A stretch of 64,000 nucleotides of DNA. It comes from Pseudoxanthomonas sp. CF125. Lineage in GTDB: Bacteria; Pseudomonadota; Gammaproteobacteria; Xanthomonadales; Xanthomonadaceae. The stretch is taken from positions 1,470,331-1,534,330 of the forward strand of contig NZ_FNLD01000001.1 of assembly GCF_900104085.1 (NCBI RefSeq), given 5' to 3'. The position numbers and the translations under genes are program-made. Position 1 is the first letter of the stretch, and the number at the start of each line of letters is the position of its first letter. Shown piece after piece: positions 1-7,665 of this stretch. The notes under the pieces were generated by a model that was not told the origin of the DNA, searched no databases, and saw nothing but the letters and a program-made list of their open reading frames with translations.

Positions 1-327
1 GACGGTGCTGATCTGGTTCAGGGTGAGGTAGATGTTCTCTTCCGTATCGGCGCCCGCACCGGCCTTGACCACGCTGATCGTGTAGGGGCCGCCGACGCGC
101 AGACCGCGCGCGTTGTAGCGGCCGCTCGCATCGGTGGTGGCGCGGCTGACCGTTCCCGATTCCACGTGGGTGATGGTCACTTCGGCACCCGCGACAGGAG
201 CGCCATCAGTACCGGTCACCAAACCGCCGACACCCGACGAGGTGCTCTGCGCGAAAGAAGGCGCCGCGGCGAGCGCGACCATGAGACCAAGAGCGATCTT
301 GGACATCCGGAAACGGGATTGATTCAT
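1..327 (-). CDS. TonB-dependent receptor, Oar-like (N-terminal fragment)
   Basis: Only the first 109 codons are inside the window; the gene runs off the left edge. The ATG at 327 is preceded by a GAGG ribosome site. A signal peptide ends near SFAQ (about residue 26). It is followed by a carboxypeptidase-regulatory-like / SdrD-type beta-sandwich domain: a GxVTGTDGAPVAGAEVTI stretch, then TTDASGRYNARGLRVGGPY. This N-terminal layout is typical of the Oar-type outer-membrane TonB-dependent receptors abundant in Xanthomonadaceae. The receptor call is inferred from that layout, because plug and barrel lie outside the window. A secreted protein with one CarboxypepD_reg domain cannot be excluded. Confidence 0.7.
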   Translation of the reverse strand, partial: MNQSRFRMSKIALGLMVALAAAPSFAQSTSSGVGGLVTGTDGAPVAGAEVTITHVESGTVSRATTDASGRYNARGLRVGGPYTISVVKAGAGADTEENIYLTLNQISTV

Positions 328-456
328 TTGATAAGCCTCGGATACGAGTTAGGCGATGGCGGTAAAAAGCAAAAGCTGGCGCGACCCCAAGTGGAATCAT
401 TCGCGCTGGATGAAGCCCCTGACCCAGTGAACTGCGTCACTTGGTTAACAACAGAT

Positions 457-488
457 TAACACGATAGAGAGCGGTTATTACCGTGTTA
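457..488. promoter_or_regulatory. inverted repeat upstream of the receptor gene
   Basis: Arms TAACACG (457-463) and CGTGTTA (482-488) are exact inverted repeats with an 18-nt loop, in an AT-richer stretch between the receptor start and the convergent end of marC. Spacing and symmetry would suit a repressor operator for the receptor promoter, but no regulator can be named. Confidence 0.3.
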
Positions 489-540
489 TGACAACTTCTT
501 GCACCGCACCATGGCGGTGAATCGCCGCTTGCTGAAGCGA

Positions 541-1143
541 TTAAATGTTGGGCGGCGAGAGTTTCAGGTAAGTCCCTATCCCGTCTAGGAACATTTGCAC
601 CGAGATGGCCACCAGCAACATGCCCATGAGCCTTTCCAGAGCAATCAGGGCGCTGCGGCCCAGCCATTTGTAAAGCAGGGTCGCGGAAAACAGGATGGCT
701 GCGGTAGCGCCCCAGGCGATCATCAGAGCCAGGCTCCAGTCCCAGAGCCGGCCGGGTTCGTTGCTGCCCATCAGCATCACTGCGGCCATGCCCGAAGGAC
801 CGGCCACCAGCGGAATGGCCAGGGGCACGATAAAAGGCTCCCCGCCAGGCAGTTCGCCCATCAGCCCTTCCGGCCGCGGGAAGATCATGCGGATGCCGAT
901 CAGGAACAGGACTATGCCGCCGGCGATCTGCACCGACTCCTGACGCAGATGCATCAATTCCAGCGCGTATTTTCCGCCCCAGAGGAACCCCATCAGGACC
1001 ACCAGGGCGATCAACAGCTCGCGCGCCAGCACGACGCGCTGGCGCTTGGGCGCCAGGGGTTTGAGCACGCTCAGGAAAACCGGGATATTGCCCAGCGGAT
1101 CCAGGATAAGGAACAGAAGCAGCGCGGCCGAAAGGATGGTCAC
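541..1143 (-). CDS. MarC-family (UPF0056) integral membrane protein
   Basis: This 200-residue hydrophobic protein has about six membrane segments. Family hallmarks are the N-terminal FLILDPLGNIPVFLSVL motif and a central GIVLFLIGIRMIF helix. MarC/UPF0056 proteins are inner-membrane proteins with no proven transport substrate; the old multiple-antibiotic-resistance name is not supported functionally. The GTG start at 1143 is chosen because it forms a GTGA overlap with the stop codon of the SDR gene, so the genes are translationally coupled in a grxD-SDR-marC operon. Length matches the family. Confidence 0.85.
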   Translation of the reverse strand: MTILSAALLLFLILDPLGNIPVFLSVLKPLAPKRQRVVLARELLIALVVLMGFLWGGKYALELMHLRQESVQIAGGIVLFLIGIRMIFPRPEGLMGELPGGEPFIVPLAIPLVAGPSGMAAVMLMGSNEPGRLWDWSLALMIAWGATAAILFSATLLYKWLGRSALIALERLMGMLLVAISVQMFLDGIGTYLKLSPPNI

Positions 1144-1886
1144 GCGCGAACGCTCCAGATTTCGCCGCGATGGGCCGCGCCGGCAGATGACAGCAAGGTG
1201 ACACAGGCGTCGGCATAGTCGGCCGGATCGCGCGCCTGCGCGTCTTCGTCCTCGGCATAGGCTTTGGCCCGCAGAGAGGTGCGCATGGGACCGGGCTGCA
1301 GGGCCGAGACCCTGACGCTGGAGTTGCCCAGCTCCGCATGCAGCATGCCCACCATGGCCCCCAGGCCGTGCTGGGCCAGCCCGTAGCCGCCCCAGTACGC
1401 TTGCCCTACCCGGCTCATGTCGTCCAGCGCGAACACCAGCGCGGCGTCCGGTGCCTGCTTGAGCAACGGCAGGCAGGCCTGCGACAGCCACCAAGGCGCG
1501 GTGAGGTTGACGTGTATGGCGCGGGCGAAATTGGCCGGGTCGGTGTGTTCCAGCGGGGTGAGCCCGCGGAATTCGGCGGCGCAATGCAACAAGCCGTCCA
1601 GCCGGCCCAGTTCGCGGTGCAGGCGGTCCGCCATTTCGGCATAGTCGTCCGGAGCGGCGCCTTCGAGATCCAGCGGATAAAGCAAAGGCTCGGGTCCCAG
1701 CTTCGCGCAGGCATCGTAGACGCGGTTCAATTTGGGCGGCTTGCGCCCCAGCAGCACTACCGTGGCCCCGGCGGCCGCGCACGCCTGCGCCGCGGCGCTG
1801 CCCAGGCCGCCCTGCGCGCCGCTGACCAGCACTACGCGCCCTTGCAGTGCGCCTGTTTGGCGAGTGGGAAGAGCGAGCAGGCTCAC
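1140..1886 (-). CDS. SDR-family oxidoreductase, YciK-like, atypical active site
   Basis: A 248-residue Rossmann-fold short-chain dehydrogenase. The nucleotide-binding GxxGGLG loop (SGAQGGLG) is near residue 23, followed by a cofactor-selecting GRK, the LLHCAA strand that replaces the usual NNAG, and the active-site helix near AYWGGYGLAQHG. The tyrosine is present, but the catalytic lysine of YxxxK is glutamine here (YGLAQ), so normal dehydrogenase activity is doubtful. The GTG start at 1886 overlaps the grxD stop as GTGA, and the stop overlaps the marC start. The relationship to YciK is inferred from the shared motif order; substrate unknown. Confidence 0.8.
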   Translation of the reverse strand: MSLLALPTRQTGALQGRVVLVSGAQGGLGSAAAQACAAAGATVVLLGRKPPKLNRVYDACAKLGPEPLLYPLDLEGAAPDDYAEMADRLHRELGRLDGLLHCAAEFRGLTPLEHTDPANFARAIHVNLTAPWWLSQACLPLLKQAPDAALVFALDDMSRVGQAYWGGYGLAQHGLGAMVGMLHAELGNSSVRVSALQPGPMRTSLRAKAYAEDEDAQARDPADYADACVTLLSSAGAAHRGEIWSVRA

Positions 1887-2203
1887 TGCGCCATGGCCTC
1901 CGAGACGATACGTTGCAACTCGCCGGATTCGAACAACTCCAAGGTGATGTCGCAACCGCCGATCAGCTCGCCATGGATGAAGAGCTGGGGAAAAGTAGGC
2001 CAATTGGAGAAGCGCGGCAGGTTGGCACGGATCTCTGGCTCTTCCAGTACGTTGATCGTATGCACATCCCCGGCGCCAGCGCTCCTGAGAGCATGCATCG
2101 CGCGGCTGGAGAAGCCGCACATGGGGAACTGCGGCGTGCCTTTCATGAAAAGGACGATGGGGTGGGCCTCGACTTCGGCCTGGATGCGTTCCATCACCGG
2201 CAT
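1883..2203 (-). CDS. grxD: monothiol glutaredoxin (Grx4 type)
   Basis: A 106-residue glutaredoxin with the monothiol active site CGFS in the context MKGTPQFPMCGFS, plus the WPTFPQLFIHGELIGGCD segment that binds glutathione. Proteins of this class bind a [2Fe-2S] cluster with glutathione and hand it to acceptors in Fe-S assembly, in the cytosol. The ATG at 2203 was preferred over an in-frame start ten codons upstream because AGGAGA sits eight bases before it and the family begins just ahead of the first helix. It is the first gene of a three-gene operon, divergent from sodB. Confidence 0.95.
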   Translation of the reverse strand: MPVMERIQAEVEAHPIVLFMKGTPQFPMCGFSSRAMHALRSAGAGDVHTINVLEEPEIRANLPRFSNWPTFPQLFIHGELIGGCDITLELFESGELQRIVSEAMAQ

Positions 2204-2330
2204 GGTGTTTTCTCCTGCGTTGACGGCCTGCAAACCGTGGTCGGGTAAACTCCTATTGTAAGCCTTCGCACGGCCCCGCCGTTGCGCCGACCCACCCGCT
2301 CCGCCCGCCTAGCACAGCAAAGGAAAAGCC

Positions 2331-2918
2331 ATGGCTATCGAACTCCCCCCGCTCCCCTACGACCGCACCGCGCTCGAGCCGCATATCTCCGGCGAGACCA
2401 TCGACTTCCACTACGGCAAGCACCACAAGACCTACGTGGACAACCTCAACAAGCTGATCGAGGGCACCGAATTCGCCAGCCTGCCGCTGGAGGACATCAT
2501 CCGCAAATCGCAGGGCGGCATGTTCAACAACGCCGCGCAGATCTGGAACCACACCTTCTACTGGAACGGCCTGAAGCCGGCCTCGGAAGGCGGCGGCGGT
2601 GAGCCGACCGGCAAAGTGGCCGAACTGATCAACCAGGCCTTCGGCGATTTCGCCAAGTTCAAGGAAGAGTTCACCAAGACCGCCATCGGCACCTTCGGTT
2701 CGGGTTGGGGCTGGCTGGTGCAGCGCTCGGATGGTTCGCTGGCGCTGGTCAGCACTTCCAACGCCACCACTCCGCTGACCGGCGACGACACTCCGCTGCT
2801 GACCATCGATGTGTGGGAACACGCCTACTACATCGACTACCGCAACGCGCGGCCGAAGTACGTCGAGTCGTTCTGGGCGCTGGTTAACTGGGATTTCGTG
2901 GCGGCCAACCTGCGCTGA
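2331..2918 (+). CDS. sodB: iron superoxide dismutase
   Basis: A 195-residue cytosolic superoxide dismutase converting superoxide to hydrogen peroxide and oxygen. Metal ligands are visible at His27 (DFHYGKHH), His74 (IWNHTFYW), Asp160 and His164 (DVWEHAYY). The glutamine at position 70, just before the second ligand (AAQIWNH), is the placement found in Fe-type rather than Mn-type enzymes. No signal peptide. An AAAGGAAAA ribosome site precedes the ATG. The gene is monocistronic, followed closely by a strong terminator, and divergent from grxD. Confidence 0.97.
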   Translation: MAIELPPLPYDRTALEPHISGETIDFHYGKHHKTYVDNLNKLIEGTEFASLPLEDIIRKSQGGMFNNAAQIWNHTFYWNGLKPASEGGGGEPTGKVAELINQAFGDFAKFKEEFTKTAIGTFGSGWGWLVQRSDGSLALVSTSNATTPLTGDDTPLLTIDVWEHAYYIDYRNARPKYVESFWALVNWDFVAANLR

Positions 2919-2941
2919 GCCAAGTCCTCTGCAAAACGCGA

Positions 2942-2967
2942 AGGCCGGGCATGTCCCGGCCTTTTTC
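2942..2967 (+). terminator. intrinsic terminator of sodB
   Basis: An eight-base stem AGGCCGGG / CCCGGCCT with a five-base loop is followed by a T-rich run, 24 bases after the sodB stop. Confidence 0.9.
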
Positions 2968-3092
2968 TTTTGGCATGTGAACGGTTGCTGGATCGCGAAC
3001 CGAACGGGAGCCAAACACAGCAAGACCGGCCGTCAACGCGAGCGATGCCCATCGGTTTATCCGGTCGTGGTTCCCACGAACAGGAGAGCGAG

Positions 3093-3515
3093 ATGAAAGC
3101 TTCGAAATGGCTGATGGTTTCCGCGCTGATGGCCGCTGCCGTTTTCACCGGCGACGCCTTCGCAGGCAGGCGCGACCGCGACAACAACCCGCCTGGCCCA
3201 GCCGGCGGACACGGGACCAACTGGGAAAATCCCCCGGGATGGAAAGGCGGCCCCGGCGCTTCGCCCGATTACCGCTACTACCGCCACAACGGCAAGCGCT
3301 ACAAGTTCACCTTCAAGAACGGTTACTACTACAACGCCGGCTATGGCTATTGGCATCCGCGATACGGCTTGTGGAACCAGGCGCGCCGTTGCTGGCTGGA
3401 CTTCGACAACAATCCGCCTGGGCCCATCGGCGGGCGCGGCACCAACTGGGAAAATCCGCCGGGCTGGCGTGGTGGGCCGGGGGCTTCGCCGGATCGGTTC
3501 GGTCGTTGCCGGTAA
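3093..3515 (+). CDS. small secreted protein with two NNPPGP repeats, function unknown
   Basis: A 140-residue protein with a clear signal peptide (cleavage near DAFAG, residue 25). The mature part has two nearly identical 30-residue modules (residues 30-59 and 105-134) of the form DNNPPGPxGGxGTNWENPPGW followed by xGGPGASPD. They flank a Tyr-rich central block, RYYRHNGKRYKF to YGYWHPRYGLW. The two modules differ at only three positions (A/I, H/R, K/R). AGGAG lies seven bases before the chosen ATG, whereas an upstream in-frame start would place the signal peptide internally. I do not recognise a named family. The composition suggests an extracytoplasmic structural or surface-binding protein. 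Confidence 0.75.
   Translation: MKASKWLMVSALMAAAVFTGDAFAGRRDRDNNPPGPAGGHGTNWENPPGWKGGPGASPDYRYYRHNGKRYKFTFKNGYYYNAGYGYWHPRYGLWNQARRCWLDFDNNPPGPIGGRGTNWENPPGWRGGPGASPDRFGRCR
3180..3494 (+). repeat. two direct 90-bp repeats inside the secreted protein gene
   Basis: Copies at 3180-3269 and 3405-3494 encode the two 30-residue modules. They are separated by 135 bp coding for the Tyr-rich centre and keep the reading frame, which indicates an intragenic duplication. Confidence 0.85.
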
Positions 3516-3620
3516 GCGAATGACGCCTACGAGCGGTGGCTTACGCACCAACCTATCGTAGGTCGGCCCTACGTGGCCCCAACCTACGGGGTGGCGGTAT
3601 TTTTAGATCGGAATTATCCG

Positions 3621-3690
3621 GACTTCGCCGTACCCTCACCCCAACCCCTCTCAGTGGTGCACACCCTTCGGGCGCCGATGGGAGAGGGGC
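3621..3690. repeat. REP-like element, CCCTCACCCCAACCCCTCTC family
   Basis: CCCTCACCCCAACCCCTCTC at about 3632-3651 pairs with GGGAGAGGGG at 3680-3689 across a looped insertion. The same sequence recurs in the opposite orientation at 7480-7531, with shared flank GACTTCGC, and again inside murL at 49403-49440. Shorter GTAGGTCGG-type palindromic fragments lie just before it (about 3558-3595). Confidence 0.7.
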
Positions 3691-3695
3691 TTTAC

Positions 3696-4838
3696 CTAGT
3701 CGGCGAGTCGGCCGATGGGTGAAGCGACCTGCGATTCGCGTGCCAGCGCTGCGCCGACGCGCTGCAAGGCGTCGGCCAGTGCAACTGCGGAGTCTTCGCG
3801 CAAAGTCGCATGCCCGACCTTGCGTCCGGCGCGCGGCAGTTTTCCGTAGTCGTGCCAGTGGCCGGCAGGTTCGCCCAGCACGCTGGTGCGTTCGGGCAGC
3901 TCGCCGATCCAGTTGAGCATGCAGACGTGGCCCAGCATCCGCGTGTCGCCCAGCGGCAAGCCGAGCACGGCGCGCAGATGGTTCTCGAACTGCGAGGTCT
4001 CCGCGCCTTCGATGGTCCAATGCCCGGAATTGTGGACGCGCGGCGCCATTTCGTTGGCCAACCACTGGCCGTCCTTGCAGAACAACTCGAGCGCGAACAC
4101 GCCCACGTAGTCCAACGCTTCGGCGAGTTGGTTCGCATAGCCGTAGGCAAGCTGCGCCAGCCCGTCGTCGAGGGTGGCCGGCGCCACACTGGCGGACAGC
4201 ACCCCGTCCACATGCCAGTTCTCGGTCAACGGCCACGTGCGGAACTCGCCGTCGCGGCCGCGCACGGCGATCACCGACAATTCGCGCTGAAAGGGAATGA
4301 AGGCTTCGACGATCAATCCCACCGTTTCCGCCTGCGCGCCCAGCGCCTGCCACGCCGCTTCGATGTCGGCGGCCGATCTGATGCGGAACTGGCCTTTGCC
4401 GTCGTAGCCCAGACGCCGCGTCTTCAGGATGCAGGGGCCGCCGATGCGCGCGACTTCGGCCTCCAGTCCCTCACGCGTGGACACCGCGGCGTACTCGCCG
4501 ACCGGAATGCCCAGACTGCGGAACAGATTCTTTTCCACCAGCCGGTCCTGCGCCACGGACAGAGCGCGCGGGCTGGGGAATACCGGCACCCGCGCCGCCA
4601 GCCACTCGGCGCTTTCGGCCGGCACGTTCTCGAAATCGAAAGTGGCCACGTCCACCTTGGAGGCGAACTCGGCCAGCGCCGCTTCATCGCGGTAGTCGCC
4701 CACCAGCAGCGGCGCGAACTGGCCCGCGCAGGCATCGGCTTCGGTGTCCATGACCAGAAAGCGCAGGCCCAGCGGAGCGCCGGAAAGCGCCAGCATGCGG
4801 GCCAGTTGCCCGCCTCCCAATATCCCGACGGTGGTCAT
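3696..4838 (-). CDS. purK: N5-carboxyaminoimidazole ribonucleotide synthase
   Basis: A 380-residue ATP-grasp enzyme that carboxylates AIR with bicarbonate and ATP to N5-CAIR in purine synthesis. It opens with the PurK dinucleotide-like motif VGILGGGQLARML. ATP-grasp signatures include GGPCILKTRRLGYDGKGQ, the FIPFQRELSVIAVR strand and the metal-binding NEMAPRVHNSGHWT segment. Length is normal for the family. The ATG shares one base with the purE stop (TAATG), so the two genes form a coupled purEK operon. Confidence 0.97.
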   Translation of the reverse strand: MTTVGILGGGQLARMLALSGAPLGLRFLVMDTEADACAGQFAPLLVGDYRDEAALAEFASKVDVATFDFENVPAESAEWLAARVPVFPSPRALSVAQDRLVEKNLFRSLGIPVGEYAAVSTREGLEAEVARIGGPCILKTRRLGYDGKGQFRIRSAADIEAAWQALGAQAETVGLIVEAFIPFQRELSVIAVRGRDGEFRTWPLTENWHVDGVLSASVAPATLDDGLAQLAYGYANQLAEALDYVGVFALELFCKDGQWLANEMAPRVHNSGHWTIEGAETSQFENHLRAVLGLPLGDTRMLGHVCMLNWIGELPERTSVLGEPAGHWHDYGKLPRAGRKVGHATLREDSAVALADALQRVGAALARESQVASPIGRLAD

Positions 4839-5368
4839 TACGGCTGTCCGGAGCCGGCGGATACGGGCAACCGCGGATCGTCGTTGGTCGACACCTCGTC
4901 GCTTTGCCTGCTGCGGAATGCCTCCAGCGCAGTGGCGATGTCGGCGTATTGCGGCGCAAGCAAGGCGGCAGCGAACAAAGCCGCGTTGGAGGCCCCGGCA
5001 TTGCCGATCGCGAAGGTGGCCACGGGAATGCCGGCCGGCATCTGCACGATCGACAGCAGCGAGTCCAAACCGTTGAGCGCTTTCGACTGCACCGGCACGC
5101 CCAATACCGGCACCGCGGTCTTGGCCGCCAGCATGCCCGGCAGGTGCGCGGCGCCGCCCGCGCCGGCGACGATCGCGCGCAGACCGCGCGCCGCCGCTGT
5201 TTCGGCATACGAAAACAGCACGTCGGGGGTGCGGTGCGCGGAAACCACCTTCACTTCGTAAGGCACGCCCAGCGCATCGAGTTTCTGCGCGGCATGCTGC
5301 ATGGTTTCCCAGTCGGAACGGGAGCCCATCACGATGCCGACCAACGGGCTGGGAACTGTGGCGGTCAT
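4838..5368 (-). CDS. purE: N5-carboxyaminoimidazole ribonucleotide mutase
   Basis: A 176-residue class I PurE that moves the carboxylate of N5-CAIR to C4, giving CAIR. Family motifs are [13 protein letters not shown] (phosphate/ribose site), VVSAHRTPD with the catalytic histidine, and the glycine-rich [14 protein letters not shown] loop. The C-terminal 20 or so residues after [10 protein letters not shown] are a non-conserved extension compared with typical 160-residue enzymes. GAGGA precedes the ATG. It is upstream of purK in the same operon. Confidence 0.97.
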   Translation of the reverse strand: MTATVPSPLVGIVMGSRSDWETMQHAAQKLDALGVPYEVKVVSAHRTPDVLFSYAETAAARGLRAIVAGAGGAAHLPGMLAAKTAVPVLGVPVQSKALNGLDSLLSIVQMPAGIPVATFAIGNAGASNAALFAAALLAPQYADIATALEAFRSRQSDEVSTNDDPRLPVSAGSGQP

Positions 5369-5455
5369 GCCGTCCTCTCAGAAGTGGAGCAGGCGCTCAC
5401 TGCCTGCGGTCGCAAAGGCTTATTCTAGGGCATCTTCCCGCTCGACTACGGACGA

Positions 5456-5722
5456 ATGGACCGCAAATTGCTCGATATCCTGTGCTGCCCCACCACGCGC
5501 CAATCGCTGGCCCTGCTCGACCCACAAGGCCTGGATGCGTTGAACCGCGCCATCGGCGCGGGCGGCGTCAAGCGCGCCGACGACACCGTGCAGGCCGAAC
5601 CGCTGCGCGAAGCCCTGCTGACCCGCGACCGCAAGACGGTCTACCGCGTCGACGACGGCATTCCGGTGCTGCTGGCCGAAGAAGCCATCGCCACCGCGCA
5701 GATCGAAGGCTTCCCCGCCTGA
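5456..5722 (+). CDS. Trm112-family (UPF0434/YcaR-like) small protein
   Basis: This 88-residue protein starts MDRKLLDILCCPTTRQSL, the signature N-terminus of the Trm112-like UPF0434 family. The C-terminal YRVDDGIPVLLAEEA segment is the conserved second half of the fold. Only a CC pair is seen instead of a full four-cysteine zinc site. Eukaryotic and archaeal relatives activate methyltransferases; the bacterial role is not settled. The ATG of nadC overlaps its stop by one base, so the two are cotranscribed. Confidence 0.85.
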   Translation: MDRKLLDILCCPTTRQSLALLDPQGLDALNRAIGAGGVKRADDTVQAEPLREALLTRDRKTVYRVDDGIPVLLAEEAIATAQIEGFPA

Positions 5723-6573
5723 TGCCGCGCGATTTCTCGCCGCCGCCGGCGGAGGTCATCGCCCAAGACGTAGCGCACGCGCTAGCCGAAGACCTGGGCA
5801 GCGGCGATGTGACCGCCGCATTGTTGCCGGATGTGGCCGACATCGCCTACCTGCTGTGCAAGGAAGACGCGGTGGTCGCCGGACGGCCCTGGTTCGACGC
5901 CTGCCATCGCGCGCTGGACCCGGCAGTGGCGATCGACTGGCGCGTGCAGGAAGGCGACCGCGTGCCTGCCGGCACCGTACTGGCCACATTGTCGGGCCGC
6001 GCACGCGCCTTGGTCAGCGGCGAGCGGGCGAGTCTGAATTTCATGCAGACCCTTTCAGGTACGGCCACTACGACGGCGGCTTATGTGGAGGCAGTGCGCG
6101 GCACCCGCGCAAAGATCCTGGATACCCGCAAGACGCTCCCCGGCCTGCGCCTGGCGCAAAAATACGCGGTGCGTTGCGGGGGCGGCAGCAACCACCGCAT
6201 CGGCCTGTTCGACACGGTGATGTTGAAGGAAAACCACATCCGCGCGGCCGGCTCGCTGACTGCGGCAGTGCGCGCCGCGCGCACGGCGCAACCGGGGCTG
6301 CCGCTGGTGGTGGAAGTCGAAACCCTGGCGCAGCTGCAAGAAGCGCTGGAAGCGGGCTGCGACCGCATCCTCATCGACGACTTCGATGCCGCCACGCGCC
6401 GTGAAGCGGTGCGCATCGCCGACGGCAGGATTCCGCTGGAGGTCTCCGGCGGCGTCAGTCTGGAAACGGTGCGAAGCATCGCCGAGGACGGCGTTGACTG
6501 CATTTCCGTCGGCGGCCTGACCAAGCACGTGCATGCCATCGACCTGTCGTTGAAACTCGGTCCTGCCCCGTAA
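5722..6573 (+). CDS. nadC: nicotinate-nucleotide pyrophosphorylase (quinolinate phosphoribosyltransferase)
   Basis: A 283-residue type II phosphoribosyltransferase converting quinolinate and PRPP to nicotinate mononucleotide, CO2 and PPi in de novo NAD synthesis. Visible motifs are the N-terminal ALAEDLGSGDVTAALL, the substrate-binding ILDTRKTLPGLR, KYAVRCGGGSNHR, the MLKENHI loop and the C-terminal EVSGGVSLETVRSIAEDGVD barrel strand. The start ATG overlaps the stop of the upstream Trm112-like gene. Its stop overlaps the next start (TAATG), giving a three-gene operon. Confidence 0.97.
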   Translation: MPRDFSPPPAEVIAQDVAHALAEDLGSGDVTAALLPDVADIAYLLCKEDAVVAGRPWFDACHRALDPAVAIDWRVQEGDRVPAGTVLATLSGRARALVSGERASLNFMQTLSGTATTTAAYVEAVRGTRAKILDTRKTLPGLRLAQKYAVRCGGGSNHRIGLFDTVMLKENHIRAAGSLTAAVRAARTAQPGLPLVVEVETLAQLQEALEAGCDRILIDDFDAATRREAVRIADGRIPLEVSGGVSLETVRSIAEDGVDCISVGGLTKHVHAIDLSLKLGPAP

Positions 6574-6911
6574 TGCTCGACATGCCTTCGCTCATTCTGC
6601 TGATGATCGCCGGCGCCGCCGTGTTCGCCTATTGGAACGCGGCACGCGCCGCCGCCGAACACGCCAAGCAGCTGGGCCGCGACGCCTGCACGGCTGCGCA
6701 AGTCATGTGGCTGGACGAATCCGTACACGCATCGGGAATCAGAGTGCGCCGCAACGAGGACGGACGCCTGGGTTTCGAGCGCAGCTTCCGCTTCGAATAT
6801 TCCTACGACGGCGTCGACCGCCATGTGGGAAGAATGGTGTTGCGCGGCGAGAAGCTGGTGTCGTTCATCGGACCCGCAAGACCCTCGGTCTCGCCGATCA
6901 ATCTGCATTGA
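6573..6911 (+). CDS. DUF3301-family membrane-anchored protein
   Basis: A 112-residue protein with one N-terminal membrane helix (SLILLMIAGAAVFAYW). A soluble part then carries the DUF3301 pattern: CxxxxVMWLDESV, a conserved ExSFRFEYSYDG stretch and a GRMVLRGEKLVSF strand. DUF3301 proteins are widespread in gammaproteobacteria and of unknown function. It is coupled to nadC by a one-base overlap. Confidence 0.8.
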   Translation: MLDMPSLILLMIAGAAVFAYWNAARAAAEHAKQLGRDACTAAQVMWLDESVHASGIRVRRNEDGRLGFERSFRFEYSYDGVDRHVGRMVLRGEKLVSFIGPARPSVSPINLH

Positions 6912-6920
6912 CCACGCCGT

Positions 6921-7014
6921 GTAGGAGCTGCGTAAGCTGCGACCGGAAAGCATCCGCTGCCTACAGGTTTTGAAGCCGCATCATTGGCCAGGTCGCAGCT
7001 TACGCAGCTCCTAC
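6921..7014. repeat. inverted pair of GTAG-headed REP elements
   Basis: A perfect 24-base inverted repeat: GTAGGAGCTGCGTAAGCTGC plus GACC at 6921-6944, and its reverse complement at 6991-7014, with a 46-base spacer. It fills the space between two convergent genes and could also terminate both. It is a variant of the family at 14024, 25007, 45919 and 46873. Confidence 0.9.
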
Positions 7015-7022
7015 AACTTCGG

Positions 7023-7457
7023 TTACTTCACTACTCGCAGATGGGGGCGCTTTCCAGCTGGCGCGTCTTCGGACGGCGTGGCGGGAGAAGGCGGCTCATC
7101 GTCGCCTTCCGGTCCTGTCGCCCCTGCGATATCGTCCGGCAAAGCCATGCCCTGCCCGGTTTCCCGTGCATAGATCGCCAGCACCGCCGAAATGGGCACC
7201 AGCACCGGATAACTGACGCCGCCGAAGCGCGCGCTGAAACTGACCGCGTGGTTGTCTATCTGCAGCCGCACCACTGCGCGTTCGGCGATGTTCAGCACCA
7301 CCTTGCCTTCCTTGACCGCGCTGGGAGGAACCTGCACGCCCGGCTGGGTCGCATCGACCAGCAGATGCGGGGTCATGTCGTTGTCCGCGATCCACTGCGA
7401 CAGCGCCCGCAGCAGGTACGGGCGATGGCTGGTCATGCGCGGCGTTTCGTCGGTCAT
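7023..7457 (-). CDS. sspB: ClpXP protease specificity-enhancing factor
   Basis: A 144-residue SspB. The folded domain (SHRPYLLRALSQWIADN, then HLLVDA, VLNIAERAVVRLQIDN, ISFSARFGG-like strands) binds ssrA-tagged substrates. The acidic flexible linker ends in the basic-hydrophobic RPHLRVVK tail that docks on the ClpX zinc domain. It acts in the cytosol delivering ssrA-tagged proteins from stalled ribosomes. It lies downstream of sspA on the same strand, though separated by 208 bp of repeats. A second in-frame ATG seven codons in is an alternative start. Confidence 0.95.
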   Translation of the reverse strand: MTDETPRMTSHRPYLLRALSQWIADNDMTPHLLVDATQPGVQVPPSAVKEGKVVLNIAERAVVRLQIDNHAVSFSARFGGVSYPVLVPISAVLAIYARETGQGMALPDDIAGATGPEGDDEPPSPATPSEDAPAGKRPHLRVVK

Positions 7458-7479
7458 TCGAATACTCTAGCGCTCTGAT

Positions 7480-7531
7480 CCCCTCTCCCGCCGGGAGAGG
7501 GGTTGGGGTGAGGGTACAGCGAAGTCGGCAA
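7480..7531. repeat. REP-like element, CCCTCTCCC/GGGAGAGGG family
   Basis: The hairpin CCCCTCTCCC GCC GGGAGAGGGG is followed by TTGGGGTGAGGG and the flank GTACAGCGAAGTC. This is the inverse copy of the element at 3621-3690. Confidence 0.8.
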
Positions 7532-7615
7532 AATCTGAATTGCGACGACGCTTCAGCGAGCACCTTGATCTTGGTTGATTCGAGGCGAGTACGAGCACTC
7601 TGACTTCTCCGAACC

Positions 7616-7658
7616 CTCATCCGGCGCTTCGCGCCACCTTCTCCCGAAGGGAGAAGGG
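7616..7658. repeat. palindromic repeat/possible terminator between sspA and sspB
   Basis: The stem CCTTCTCCC / GGGAGAAGG with a GAA loop (7637-7657) is preceded by the smaller hairpin GGCGCTTCGCGCC. This is a common intergenic element in the order; no T-tract follows on the sspA side. Confidence 0.65.
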
Positions 7659-7665
7659 AACGACA

